From the NCBI GenBank assembly GCA_903918155.1, contig CAIXDD010000331.1, forward strand, positions 1 to 5,757: a DNA stretch of 5,757 nucleotides, read 5' to 3'. Source of the stretch: an uncultured Hyphomicrobiales bacterium (lineage in GTDB: Bacteria > Pseudomonadota > Alphaproteobacteria > Rhizobiales > Beijerinckiaceae). The notes beneath the pieces are model-generated. The model had not been told where the DNA came from. It worked only from the letters and a program-made list of their open reading frames with translations, and did not search any database. Every line of letters starts with the position of its first letter. Position 1 is the first letter of the stretch. Position numbers and translations under genes: made by a program. Below, in pieces: positions 1 to 5,144 of the stretch.

Positions 1-18
1 GAAATCGGACCCGCTCAC
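1..18 (-). CDS. Start of the next gene in the egtB operon (partial; possibly egtD)
   Basis: On the minus strand a GTG codon at 18..16 overlaps the egtB stop TGA (17..15) in a GTGA arrangement and opens a frame reading V/M-S-G-S-D-F to the window edge. A strong Shine-Dalgarno GGAGG lies at 30..26, seven bases before the GTG, inside the last codons of egtB. This is typical of translational coupling. An ATG at 25..23 in another frame is also open to the edge, but GGAGG lies directly against it, so the GTG is preferred. In many bacteria egtB is followed by egtD, the histidine methyltransferase of ergothioneine synthesis. That identity is inferred from context only; six codons cannot show it. Confidence 0.35.
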
Positions 19-1295
19 GCGTCATCCTCCGCCAGCCGCACGCCGGTGAATTGCCAGCGCTGATGGGGATAAAAGAAATTGCGGTAGGTCGCGCGCATAT
101 GATCTTGCGGCGTCACGCAGGAGCCCCCGCGCAACGTCATCTGGTTCACCATGAACTTGCCGTTATATTCGCCCAGCGCGCCGTCGCCCGCGCGATAGCG
201 CGGATAGGGCAGATAGGCGCTGCCGGTCCATTCCCATGCGTCGCCGAACATCTGCAGGAGCCCGTCGCCGACGCCCGCAGGCAGCGGGCGCAGCGCATCG
301 GCTTCGAGCAGGTTTCCCGCGACCGGCAGATCCCGCGCCGCGATCTCCCATTCGAACTCGCTCGGCAATCGCTTGCCCGCCCAGCGCGCGAACGCGTCCG
401 CCTCGTAATAGCTCACATGCGCGACGGGCGCGCCGGGATCGGGCGGGCAAAGTCCGTCGAGCGTCATCTGCATCCATTCGCCGTCGCGCTGTTCGAAATA
501 GGCCGGCGCCTCCCAGCCCTCGCGCTGCGCCAGCGCCCAGCCGTCCGCGAGCCAGAGATTGGGCTCGTCGTAACCGCCGTCGGCCATGAATTCGAGCCAT
601 TCGGAATTGACGACGAGGCGATCGGCGAGACGAAACGGCGCCAGCGCCGCATCATGGACGGGGCCCTCATTGTCGAAAGCGAATCCGGGCCCTGCATGGC
701 CGATGCGGCGCAGGCCGCCGGGAAACGAGGACCATGCGAGCTGCGAGGCCCTGCCCTGCGGCCCCTGCGCGCGGCTCACGCGATAGCGCGGCCGCAGCGG
801 GCTTTGCGCGAACAGCGCCAGAATATCCGTGAGGCACAGCTCCTGATGCTGCTGCTCATGGGCGCGGCCCAATGCGAGGCGGCGCGCGATCTCCGGCCGC
901 GCGTTTTCGCCGCTGGCGAAGACTTCGCGCAGCGCCTCGTCCACATGCGCGCGATAGGCGAAGACTTCTTCGGCCGTGGGCCGGGTGAGCAGGCCGCGGC
1001 GCGCGCGCGCATGACGCGGGCCCACGGACTCGTAATAGGAATTGAAGAGATAGGCGAAGGTCTCGTCAAAGGGGCGATAGCCGTTGACGAAAGGCGCGAG
1101 CACGAAGGTTTCGAAGAACCAGCTCGTATGCGCCAGATGCCATTTGGCGGGGCTGGCGTCGTCCATCGCCTGCGCGCCCATATCCTCCGCCGTCAGCGGC
1201 GCGACGAGATCGAGCGAACGTTTGCGGACGGCGAAAAAACGGCTCTCCGCGTCGTCGCCCGAAGGCGTCGGCGCGCGGGCGGTGGCGGCGCTCAT
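15..1295 (-). CDS. egtB: Ergothioneine biosynthesis protein EgtB (iron-dependent sulfoxide synthase)
   Basis: A 426-residue protein with the two-domain layout of EgtB. Known family role: oxygen-dependent joining of trimethylhistidine (hercynine) to the sulfur of cysteine or gamma-glutamylcysteine, giving the sulfoxide precursor of ergothioneine in the cytoplasm. The N-terminal DinB-like domain (about 15-165) has WHLAH (52-56) and HEQQHQEL (146-153). By comparison with mycobacterial EgtB the iron ligands should be H56, H146 and H150. The C-terminal formylglycine-generating-enzyme-like domain (about 195-424) has FDNE (207-210), RLPSEFEWE (309-317), GDAWEWTGSAY (351-361) and LRGGS (388-392). The length is usual for the proteobacterial family. 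Start: ATG at 1295..1293, with GAGGA six bases upstream. Which thiol donor it uses cannot be told here, and the related selenoneine synthase SenA is a less likely alternative. It lies 145 bp after gatA on the same strand. Confidence 0.93.
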   Translation of the reverse strand: MSAATARAPTPSGDDAESRFFAVRKRSLDLVAPLTAEDMGAQAMDDASPAKWHLAHTSWFFETFVLAPFVNGYRPFDETFAYLFNSYYESVGPRHARARRGLLTRPTAEEVFAYRAHVDEALREVFASGENARPEIARRLALGRAHEQQHQELCLTDILALFAQSPLRPRYRVSRAQGPQGRASQLAWSSFPGGLRRIGHAGPGFAFDNEGPVHDAALAPFRLADRLVVNSEWLEFMADGGYDEPNLWLADGWALAQREGWEAPAYFEQRDGEWMQMTLDGLCPPDPGAPVAHVSYYEADAFARWAGKRLPSEFEWEIAARDLPVAGNLLEADALRPLPAGVGDGLLQMFGDAWEWTGSAYLPYPRYRAGDGALGEYNGKFMVNQMTLRGGSCVTPQDHMRATYRNFFYPHQRWQFTGVRLAEDDA

Positions 1296-1355
1296 GCGGC
1301 GTCCTCGCGGCTCGAACGCGCCGGGGCGGCGCGGCGACGTGGCAACGCAGCCTCA

Positions 1356-1415
1356 CCGCGAGAGTTCCCGCGAGAGTTCCCGCAAGAGTGCCCGCAAGAG
1401 TTCCCGCGAGACGCC
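1356..1415. repeat. 12-bp tandem repeat, five units, between gatA and egtB
   Basis: Five consecutive 12-bp units start at 1356, 1368, 1380, 1392 and 1404. The plus-strand consensus is CCGCGAGAGTTC. Units 1 and 2 are identical, units 3 and 4 carry CAAGAG in place of CGAGAG, and the fifth decays in its last bases. The array fills the middle of the 145-bp gap between the gatA stop and the egtB start. Nothing else is evident in that gap: no convincing sigma-70 promoter was seen, and only a weak 6-bp stem abuts the gatA stop (1420-1440). The unit length is a multiple of three, so it stays open in a shadow frame, but no real gene covers it. Confidence 0.9.
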
Positions 1416-1440
1416 CGCGCGCGGCGCGCCTATGGCCGCG

Positions 1441-2964
1441 TCACGCCCACCAGGGCTTGGGCAGGGAGACGGGGCCTGCGGCCTCCTCCACCGCTTGCGC
1501 GACGGAGAACAGCGTCTCTTCGTCGAAGGGCCGGCCGATGAGCTGCAGGCCGAGCGGCAGGCCGTCCTTCGACAGGCCGGCGGGCACGGCGAAGCCCGGC
1601 AGGCCCGCCATGTTCACCGTGACGGTGAACACGTCGTTGAGATACATCTCCACCGGATCGGCGGAGGTTTTTTCGCCGATGGCGAAGGCGGGCGAAGGCG
1701 TGGCGGGGGTGAGGATCGCATCAACGCCGTCGTGGAACGCGGCCTCGAAATCGCGACGAATGAGCGTGCGGATCTTTTGCGCGCGCACGTAATAGGCGTC
1801 GTAATAGCCGGCCGAGAGCACATAGGCGCCGATCATGATGCGCCGGCGCACCTCCGGGCCGAACCCTTGCGCGCGCGTGTTCTCGTATAATTCGCGAATG
1901 TCGCGGCCGGGCGCGCGCAATCCGTAGCGCACGCCGTCGTAGCGCGCGAGATTGGAGGAGGCTTCGGCGGGCGCGACGATGTAATAGGCCGGCAGCGCGT
2001 ATTTCGTGTGGGGCAGCGAGATTTCGACGATCTCGGCGCCGGCGTCGCGCAGCCAGTCGACGCCCTTGCGCCAGAGCGCGTCGATCTCCTCCGGCATGCC
2101 GGACACGCGATATTCCTTGGGAATGCCGATCTTGCGGCCCTTGATGGAGGCGCCGACCGCCTTCTCGTAATCGGGCACGGGCGCGTCGACGCTGGTCGTG
2201 TCCTTGGGATCATGGCCCGCCATGGAGCGCAGCAGGATCGCGCAATCGCGCACGTTGCGCGCGATCGGCCCGGCCTGATCGAGCGAGGAGGCGAAGGCCA
2301 CCATGCCCCAGCGCGAACAGCGGCCATAGGTGGGCTTCACGCCCGCCGTGCCGGTGAAGGCGGCGGGCTGGCGGATGGAGCCGCCGGTGTCGGACGCCGT
2401 GGCGCCCAGGCACAGATGCGCTGCGACCGCCGAGGCCGAACCGCCCGAGGATCCGCCAGGCACGAGAAGCCCGGCCTTCTCCTTCGTCGCAAGCGCGGCG
2501 CGCGCCTTGTCCGCGCTCCAGCCCGGCGGCAGCCAGGGCGAGGCGACGGGACCGTAGAACGAGGTTTCGTTCGACGAGCCCATGGCGAATTCGTCCATGT
2601 TCAGCTTGCCCAGCATCACGGCGCCGTCGCGCCACAGATTGGCGCTGACGGTGGATTCATAGGCAGGCTTGAACCCGTCGAGAATGTGGCTGCAGGCCTG
2701 CGTGTGCACGCCCTTGGTCGCGTAAAGATCCTTCACGCCGATGGGCAGGCCCTCAAGCGCGCCGGCCTCGCCGCTGGCGATGCGCTGGTCGGATCGGCGC
2801 GCCATGTCGAGCGCGATCTCCGGCGTTTCCGCGACATAGGCGCCAAGCCCGCGCGCCTTCTCCATGGCGTCGAGATGGGCCTGCGCGAGTTCGACGGCGG
2901 AGGCCTTCTTCGCGGCGAGGGCGTCGCGCGCTTGCGCGAGAGTGAGTTCGTTGAGCGAGGTCAT
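1441..2964 (-). CDS. gatA: Glutamyl-tRNA(Gln)/aspartyl-tRNA(Asn) amidotransferase subunit A
   Basis: A 507-residue amidase-signature protein. GatA is the glutaminase subunit of GatCAB: it releases ammonia from glutamine, which GatB uses to convert misacylated Glu-tRNA(Gln) or Asp-tRNA(Asn) to the correct form. The Ser-cisSer-Lys triad is visible: K78 in GLPIGVKDLY, S172 in GGSSGGSASAV, and nucleophile S196 in DTGGSIRQPA. The ATG at 2964..2962 gives the family-like N-terminus MTSLNELTLAQARDALAAKK. The frame stays open upstream to 3069, but that stretch overlaps gatC and is not family-like. The Shine-Dalgarno before the chosen start is weak. It lies 52 bp after gatC and is probably co-transcribed; no gatB follows. 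Oddity: about 20 extra residues (roughly 148-167) sit just before the GGSSGGS loop, where many GatA proteins have a short connection. Confidence 0.97.
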   Translation of the reverse strand: MTSLNELTLAQARDALAAKKASAVELAQAHLDAMEKARGLGAYVAETPEIALDMARRSDQRIASGEAGALEGLPIGVKDLYATKGVHTQACSHILDGFKPAYESTVSANLWRDGAVMLGKLNMDEFAMGSSNETSFYGPVASPWLPPGWSADKARAALATKEKAGLLVPGGSSGGSASAVAAHLCLGATASDTGGSIRQPAAFTGTAGVKPTYGRCSRWGMVAFASSLDQAGPIARNVRDCAILLRSMAGHDPKDTTSVDAPVPDYEKAVGASIKGRKIGIPKEYRVSGMPEEIDALWRKGVDWLRDAGAEIVEISLPHTKYALPAYYIVAPAEASSNLARYDGVRYGLRAPGRDIRELYENTRAQGFGPEVRRRIMIGAYVLSAGYYDAYYVRAQKIRTLIRRDFEAAFHDGVDAILTPATPSPAFAIGEKTSADPVEMYLNDVFTVTVNMAGLPGFAVPAGLSKDGLPLGLQLIGRPFDEETLFSVAQAVEEAAGPVSLPKPWWA

Positions 2965-2977
2965 GAGCGTGAATCCG

Positions 2978-2995
2978 GCGAAGGGCGCGAAGGGC
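2978..2995. repeat. 9-bp tandem duplication in the gatC-gatA gap
   Basis: GCGAAGGGC occurs twice in a row (2978-2986 and 2987-2995) in the 52-bp spacer between gatC and gatA, 14 to 31 bases upstream of the gatA start. It is probably replication slippage. On the coding strand it reads GCCCTTCGC, so it provides no Shine-Dalgarno sequence. Confidence 0.8.
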
Positions 2996-3016
2996 GGGGA
3001 CGGCGGCGCGCGCGCG

Positions 3017-3304
3017 TCACTCGACGACCTTGGGCACCGTGAAGAAATGGTCCTCGCGCTGCGGCGCATTGGCGACGATGACGTCGGCGCCGGCCTGGTC
3101 GTTCACCTCGTCGGCGCGCATTTTCATCTTCATGGGAATGACGGAGGTCATCGGCTCGACGCCTTCGACGTCCACGCTCCCCAGCTCCTCGACGAAAGCG
3201 AGAATGGCGTTGAGCTCCTGCTGGAGGTGGGGCACGTCCTCGTCCTTCACGGCGATGCGCGCCAGATGCGCTATGCGCCGGACGGTCGCTTGATCGACGG
3301 ACAT
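3017..3304 (-). CDS. gatC: Glutamyl-tRNA(Gln)/aspartyl-tRNA(Asn) amidotransferase subunit C
   Basis: A 95-residue protein, the usual GatC length. GatC wraps around and stabilises the GatA-GatB interface of the tRNA amidotransferase and has no catalytic site of its own. The hallmark N-terminal helix is clear (MSVDQATVRRIAHLARIAV), followed by the LQQELNAILAFVEEL helix (28-42), the VEGVEPMTSV segment (46-55) and the C-terminal HFFTVPKVVE (86-95). Start: ATG at 3304..3302, with GGAG five bases upstream. It is the first gene of the minus-strand gatCA unit and diverges from ruvX. A plausible promoter lies about 30-60 bp upstream. Confidence 0.97.
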   Translation of the reverse strand: MSVDQATVRRIAHLARIAVKDEDVPHLQQELNAILAFVEELGSVDVEGVEPMTSVIPMKMKMRADEVNDQAGADVIVANAPQREDHFFTVPKVVE

Positions 3305-3335
3305 CTCAACTCCGATGTTTGCAAAAGCCGCGCCG

Positions 3336-3365
3336 GCTATAGCATTGCGGCCTTGGCCCGTGCAA
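3336..3365 (-). promoter_or_regulatory. Predicted sigma-70-type promoter of gatC
   Basis: On the minus strand, TTGCAC (3365..3360) is followed after 18 bases by TATAGC (3341..3336). TG stands in the extended -10 position (TGC-TATAGC). Expected transcription start is near 3329, giving a leader of about 25 nt before the gatC ATG, enough for its GGAG ribosome site. The -10 lies in an 8-bp palindrome (GCTATAGC, 3336-3343), so it could also be read toward ruvX, but the plus-strand -35 candidate TTGCAA (3319-3324) is only 13 bases away, too short for a normal promoter. Prediction from sequence only. Confidence 0.45.
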
Positions 3366-3417
3366 ATGCCGCGATTGTCCCGAACCGGCCGCCGTCGGAT
3401 GACAGGAGCGGGCCCGC

Positions 3418-3924
3418 ATGCTACCCGGTGGCATGGCCGGCTCGCCCAATGTCTCCACCCTCGAAGAGATCATCCCCGCTTTCGGGCGCTTCTCGCGCCT
3501 GATGGGGCTCGACCTCGGCACGAAGACGATCGGCCTTGGCCTGTCGGACGTGGAGCGGCGCCTCGCCTCCCCGCTCGAGACCATCGCGCGCAAGAAATTC
3601 ACCGAAGACGCCCGCCGCCTCCTCGCGCTTGCGGACAAGCACGAGGTGGTCGCCTTCGTGATCGGCCTCCCGCTCAATATGGATTCCAGCGAAGGCCCGC
3701 GCGCCCAGGCGACCCGCGCCTTCGTGCGCGCCATGGCGCCGCTCGATCCCCGGCCCTTCGTGTTCTGGGACGAGCGGCTCTCCACCGCCGCCGTCACCCG
3801 CGCCCTGATCGAACAGGACGCCTCGCGGGCCAAGCGCGGCGAGGTCGTGGACCGCATGGCCGCCGCCTATATCCTGCAAGGCGCGCTCGACCGCCTGCAG
3901 GCGATCGGGCGCGCGCGCGACTGA
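3418..3924 (+). CDS. ruvX: RuvX/YqgF family pre-16S rRNA nuclease (putative Holliday junction resolvase)
   Basis: A 168-residue protein with the RNase H-like YqgF fold. The E. coli relative is needed for 16S rRNA 5'-end maturation, and some relatives cut branched DNA. Family signatures in order: MGLDLGTKTIGLGLSD (29-44) with the first catalytic Asp D32, GLPLNMDSSEGPR (83-95), FWDERLST (116-123) with D118/E119, and the closing acidic residue D145 in EVVDRMAAAYIL. The 28-residue extension before the core resembles those of other alphaproteobacterial members. Start: ATG at 3418, with AGGAG nine bases upstream; an ATG at 3433 is the next choice. It diverges from gatC and ends four bases from the stop of the convergent gene at 3929, leaving no room for a separate terminator. 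Confidence 0.95.
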   Translation: MLPGGMAGSPNVSTLEEIIPAFGRFSRLMGLDLGTKTIGLGLSDVERRLASPLETIARKKFTEDARRLLALADKHEVVAFVIGLPLNMDSSEGPRAQATRAFVRAMAPLDPRPFVFWDERLSTAAVTRALIEQDASRAKRGEVVDRMAAAYILQGALDRLQAIGRARD

Positions 3925-3928
3925 CGCC

Positions 3929-4522
3929 TCAACGCCGATGACGCCCCATGCGCAGGCCGCCATGCGCAACGCGCGGGCCGGCGCGATGAACGGCGAAACG
4001 CGGTCCTCCGCGATGAACCGCGAAGCGCGGTCCTCCGCGATGAACCGCGAAGCGCGGATGACGCCATGCGCCCCGGCGCCGATAGGCCGGATAATAGCCC
4101 CCCGCATAGGCGGGATAATAATAAGACGGACCGTAATAATAGGCGGAGCGATAGCGCAGGCAGCGTCCCCACGGGTCCACATAGCGGCAGTGGCGGCTCG
4201 CAAGCGTCGCGCCGAGGATGAGGCCGAAAGCGCCGAAAGCGGCCGCCGCCGCGCGGGCGCCGTTGCGCCGGTGGCGATGGCGCCAGCCCGTGTAATGAAC
4301 GGACTCCGTCAGGCTCGGCAAGGCGAGGTCGGCGCGCGGCGCAAGGGAGAGCGGGCCCGCCTGCGCGCCGCGCGGACCCAGCGCTTCGAAGCCGAAGCCT
4401 GAGACGAGCAGACAGGCGGCGGCGACGCCGCTCACCATGAGCCGGCGCGCCCGCCCGCCCGTGGCGCAGAAGGAGGCGGAGTCGGAGGCTGTCGAGGGGG
4501 CAAGGCTGGATTTCAGCGACAT
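3929..4522 (-). CDS. Predicted exported Tyr/Arg/His-rich protein with C-terminal repeats; function unknown
   Basis: A 197-residue protein I do not recognise. The ATG at 4522..4520 has AAGGAG seven bases upstream, so this start is well supported. Residues 1-28 are a Ser/Ala-rich lead with GRARR (23-27), followed by a hydrophobic stretch (about 29-44) and a candidate signal-peptidase site after AQA (53-55). The n-region is unusually long, and an internal Met (29) would give a standard signal peptide. A second apolar stretch (91-109) could span or enter a membrane. Then come HCRYVDPWGRCLRYR, with C112 and C121 possibly paired, a Tyr/Gly/Pro/Ala-rich segment (about 125-148), and a basic tail with repeated PRFAVHRGG units (156-182). 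This suggests a periplasmic or envelope protein, which is inference. It converges on ruvX with a 4-bp gap. Confidence 0.72.
   Translation of the reverse strand: MSLKSSLAPSTASDSASFCATGGRARRLMVSGVAAACLLVSGFGFEALGPRGAQAGPLSLAPRADLALPSLTESVHYTGWRHRHRRNGARAAAAAFGAFGLILGATLASRHCRYVDPWGRCLRYRSAYYYGPSYYYPAYAGGYYPAYRRRGAWRHPRFAVHRGGPRFAVHRGGPRFAVHRAGPRVAHGGLRMGRHRR
3974..4054. repeat. 27-bp tandem repeat coding the C-terminal PRFAVHRGG units
   Basis: Three tandem 27-bp units. Those at 4001-4027 and 4028-4054 are identical; the one at 3974-4000 matches at 22 of 27 positions. Each is nine codons and encodes one nine-residue repeat of the minus-strand protein, so changes in copy number keep the reading frame. 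Confidence 0.93.
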
Positions 4523-4529
4523 GGCGGAT

Positions 4530-4535
4530 CTCCTT
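4530..4535 (-). promoter_or_regulatory. Ribosome binding site that decides the start of the 3929-4522 gene
   Basis: AAGGAG on the minus strand, seven bases before the ATG at 4522..4520. The frame is open further upstream to a TTG at 4603, through the 27-bp repeats, but no comparable site was seen there. This fixes the start and leaves the repeats in the 5' leader. Confidence 0.75.
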
Positions 4536-4540
4536 GCGAC

Positions 4541-4594
4541 GCGACGGCCGCGCATGCGGCCGAGATGGCGACGGCCGCGCATGCGGCCGAGATG
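4541..4594. repeat. Two perfect 27-bp direct repeats, each able to form a hairpin, in the leader of the 3929-4522 gene
   Basis: Positions 4541-4567 and 4568-4594 are identical. Each contains an inverted repeat CGGCCGC-GCAT-GCGGCCG (4545-4562 and 4572-4589): a 7-bp GC-only stem with a four-base loop. They lie 19-72 bases upstream of the ATG at 4522, between the promoter region and the ribosome site, so a leader transcript could carry two identical hairpins in a row. The role could be mRNA stability, attenuation or protein binding, or nothing more than a slippage duplication. The unit is unlike the 27-bp unit inside the gene. Confidence 0.88.
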
Positions 4595-4724
4595 CGCGTG
4601 CAACGCTTGCCGGACCCTGCGGTTGCATTTCCGGACCCTTGCGGGAGATTTACAACCAAAAGTTTAGCTGAAGGTCTGGCGCTACGGTCTGGGTTGTGCT
4701 AAGTCCTGATGGAGGAGAGGCAAA
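4595..4724. other. Divergent intergenic region with short direct repeats and an AT-richer island
   Basis: Part of the 236-bp gap between two divergent genes. Two near-copies of CCGGACCCTGCGG lie at 4610-4622 and 4631-4644, 21 bp apart. GGTCTGG occurs twice at 4673-4679 and 4686-4692, 13 bp apart. An AT-richer stretch (about 4646-4670) interrupts otherwise GC-rich DNA and is the likeliest promoter site, but I found no -35/-10 pair good enough to call on either strand. GGAGGAGAGG (4711-4720) is purine-rich but not suitably placed before a start codon in a real frame. Confidence 0.4.
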
Positions 4725-4740
4725 CGGCGACGCGTCGCCG
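4725..4740. promoter_or_regulatory. 16-bp perfect palindrome in the leader of the 4759-5091 gene; possible operator or RNA hairpin
   Basis: CGGCGACG-CGTCGCCG is perfectly self-complementary, eight bases per half, and ends seven bases before the AGGAG ribosome site of the downstream gene. As DNA it could bind a dimeric regulator; as RNA it could form a 6-bp stem with a CGCG loop beside the ribosome site. No regulator family is recognised from it, and GC-rich genomes produce such palindromes by chance more often than others. Confidence 0.4.
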
Positions 4741-4758
4741 CCGGCACAGGAGATCCCC

Positions 4759-5091
4759 ATGGCGAAACGGGCAGCGCGCGCGCCTGACGACCAGGCTCAG
4801 ACGAGCGCCGGGCGGAATGCCGCCAGCGCGCAAGACTCCATCTCCCAAGAGCCCGCGACGCAGAGGACCGGCGTAGCCGAGCCGGAACCCGAAGAGGACG
4901 GCTGGGTCGCCTATCCGCCGGAAGAGATCGAACCCATGGAGCCGGGCGACGCGGCGCGCTACATCGCGCAAATGACGCGCGAACTCGCCGCCATGGCGGC
5001 GAGCGCCCAGCTCGAGACGCTGAGCTATCTCCTCTCCATGTCGGCCGCCGAGGCGGAGATCGCCGCCCAGGAATCCGAAGAGGCGCAGTAA
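4759..5091 (+). CDS. Small acidic protein, function unknown
   Basis: A 110-residue protein not assigned to a named family. Start: ATG at 4759, with AGGAG six bases upstream; an in-frame GTG at 4696 would add 21 residues but lacks this ribosome site. Residues 1-45 are rich in Ala, Gln, Ser, Asp and Glu and probably disordered. A short acidic Pro-rich stretch with DGWVAYPPEEIEPMEPGD (47-64) follows. Residues 65-108 look fully helical: RYIAQMTRELAAMA (67-80), then LETLSYLLSMSAAEAEI (85-101), a pattern suited to a helical hairpin or a protein-binding helix. I have an impression of similar short tails in other Hyphomicrobiales proteins, not verified. No signal peptide or membrane segment, so probably cytoplasmic. 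It diverges from the 3929-4522 gene and converges on dprA with a 36-bp gap. Confidence 0.78.
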   Translation: MAKRAARAPDDQAQTSAGRNAASAQDSISQEPATQRTGVAEPEPEEDGWVAYPPEEIEPMEPGDAARYIAQMTRELAAMAASAQLETLSYLLSMSAAEAEIAAQESEEAQ

Positions 5092-5122
5092 GCGCGCGCC
5101 CCCTCGCGAGCGCAATAAGCGC

Positions 5123-5144
5123 GCGCGTCACGAGCGCGTCACGA
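5123..5144. repeat. 11-bp tandem duplication across the dprA stop codon
   Basis: GCGCGTCACGA occurs twice in a row (5123-5133 and 5134-5144). The first copy holds the dprA stop codon (TCA at 5128-5130 on the plus strand), and the two copies together encode the last residues. As 11 is not a multiple of three, gain or loss of one copy changes the frame here. Confidence 0.85.

Noticed and set aside
1420..1440. Possible terminator stem right after gatA
   Set aside because: Only a 6-bp stem (CGCGGC/GCCGCG) with a 9-base loop and no T run; easily produced by chance in GC-rich sequence.
51..1541. Long plus-strand open frame (496 codons) opposite egtB
   Set aside because: It lies antisense to a protein with clear EgtB motifs, has low-complexity Arg/Ala-rich composition, and no domain is visible. 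Long antisense frames are expected in GC-rich DNA.
2008..3042. Long plus-strand open frame opposite gatA
   Set aside because: Antisense shadow of gatA; rich in Gly, Arg and Ala, with no recognisable motif.
2965..3069. Upstream extension of gatA by 35 residues
   Set aside because: It would overlap the gatC coding region, and its Arg/Ser/Pro-rich sequence is unlike GatA. The ATG at 2964 gives the family N-terminus.
3938..4402. Plus-strand open frame with repeated AMNREARSS units
   Set aside because: The same 27-bp repeats read on the other strand. The minus-strand reading has a ribosome site and a signal-peptide pattern; this one has neither.
1356..4594. Repeat arrays considered as CRISPR
   Set aside because: The units are directly adjacent with no unique spacers, and no cas gene is present.
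4523..4603. N-terminal extension of the 3929-4522 gene from TTG at 4603 through the 27-bp repeats
   Set aside because: The start would be TTG without a good ribosome site, while ATG 4522 has AAGGAG at ideal spacing. It is kept only as an alternative in the findings.
4696..4758. GTG start for the small acidic protein, 21 residues longer
   Set aside because: AGGAG six bases before ATG 4759 is far better, and the extension would translate the palindrome at 4725-4740.
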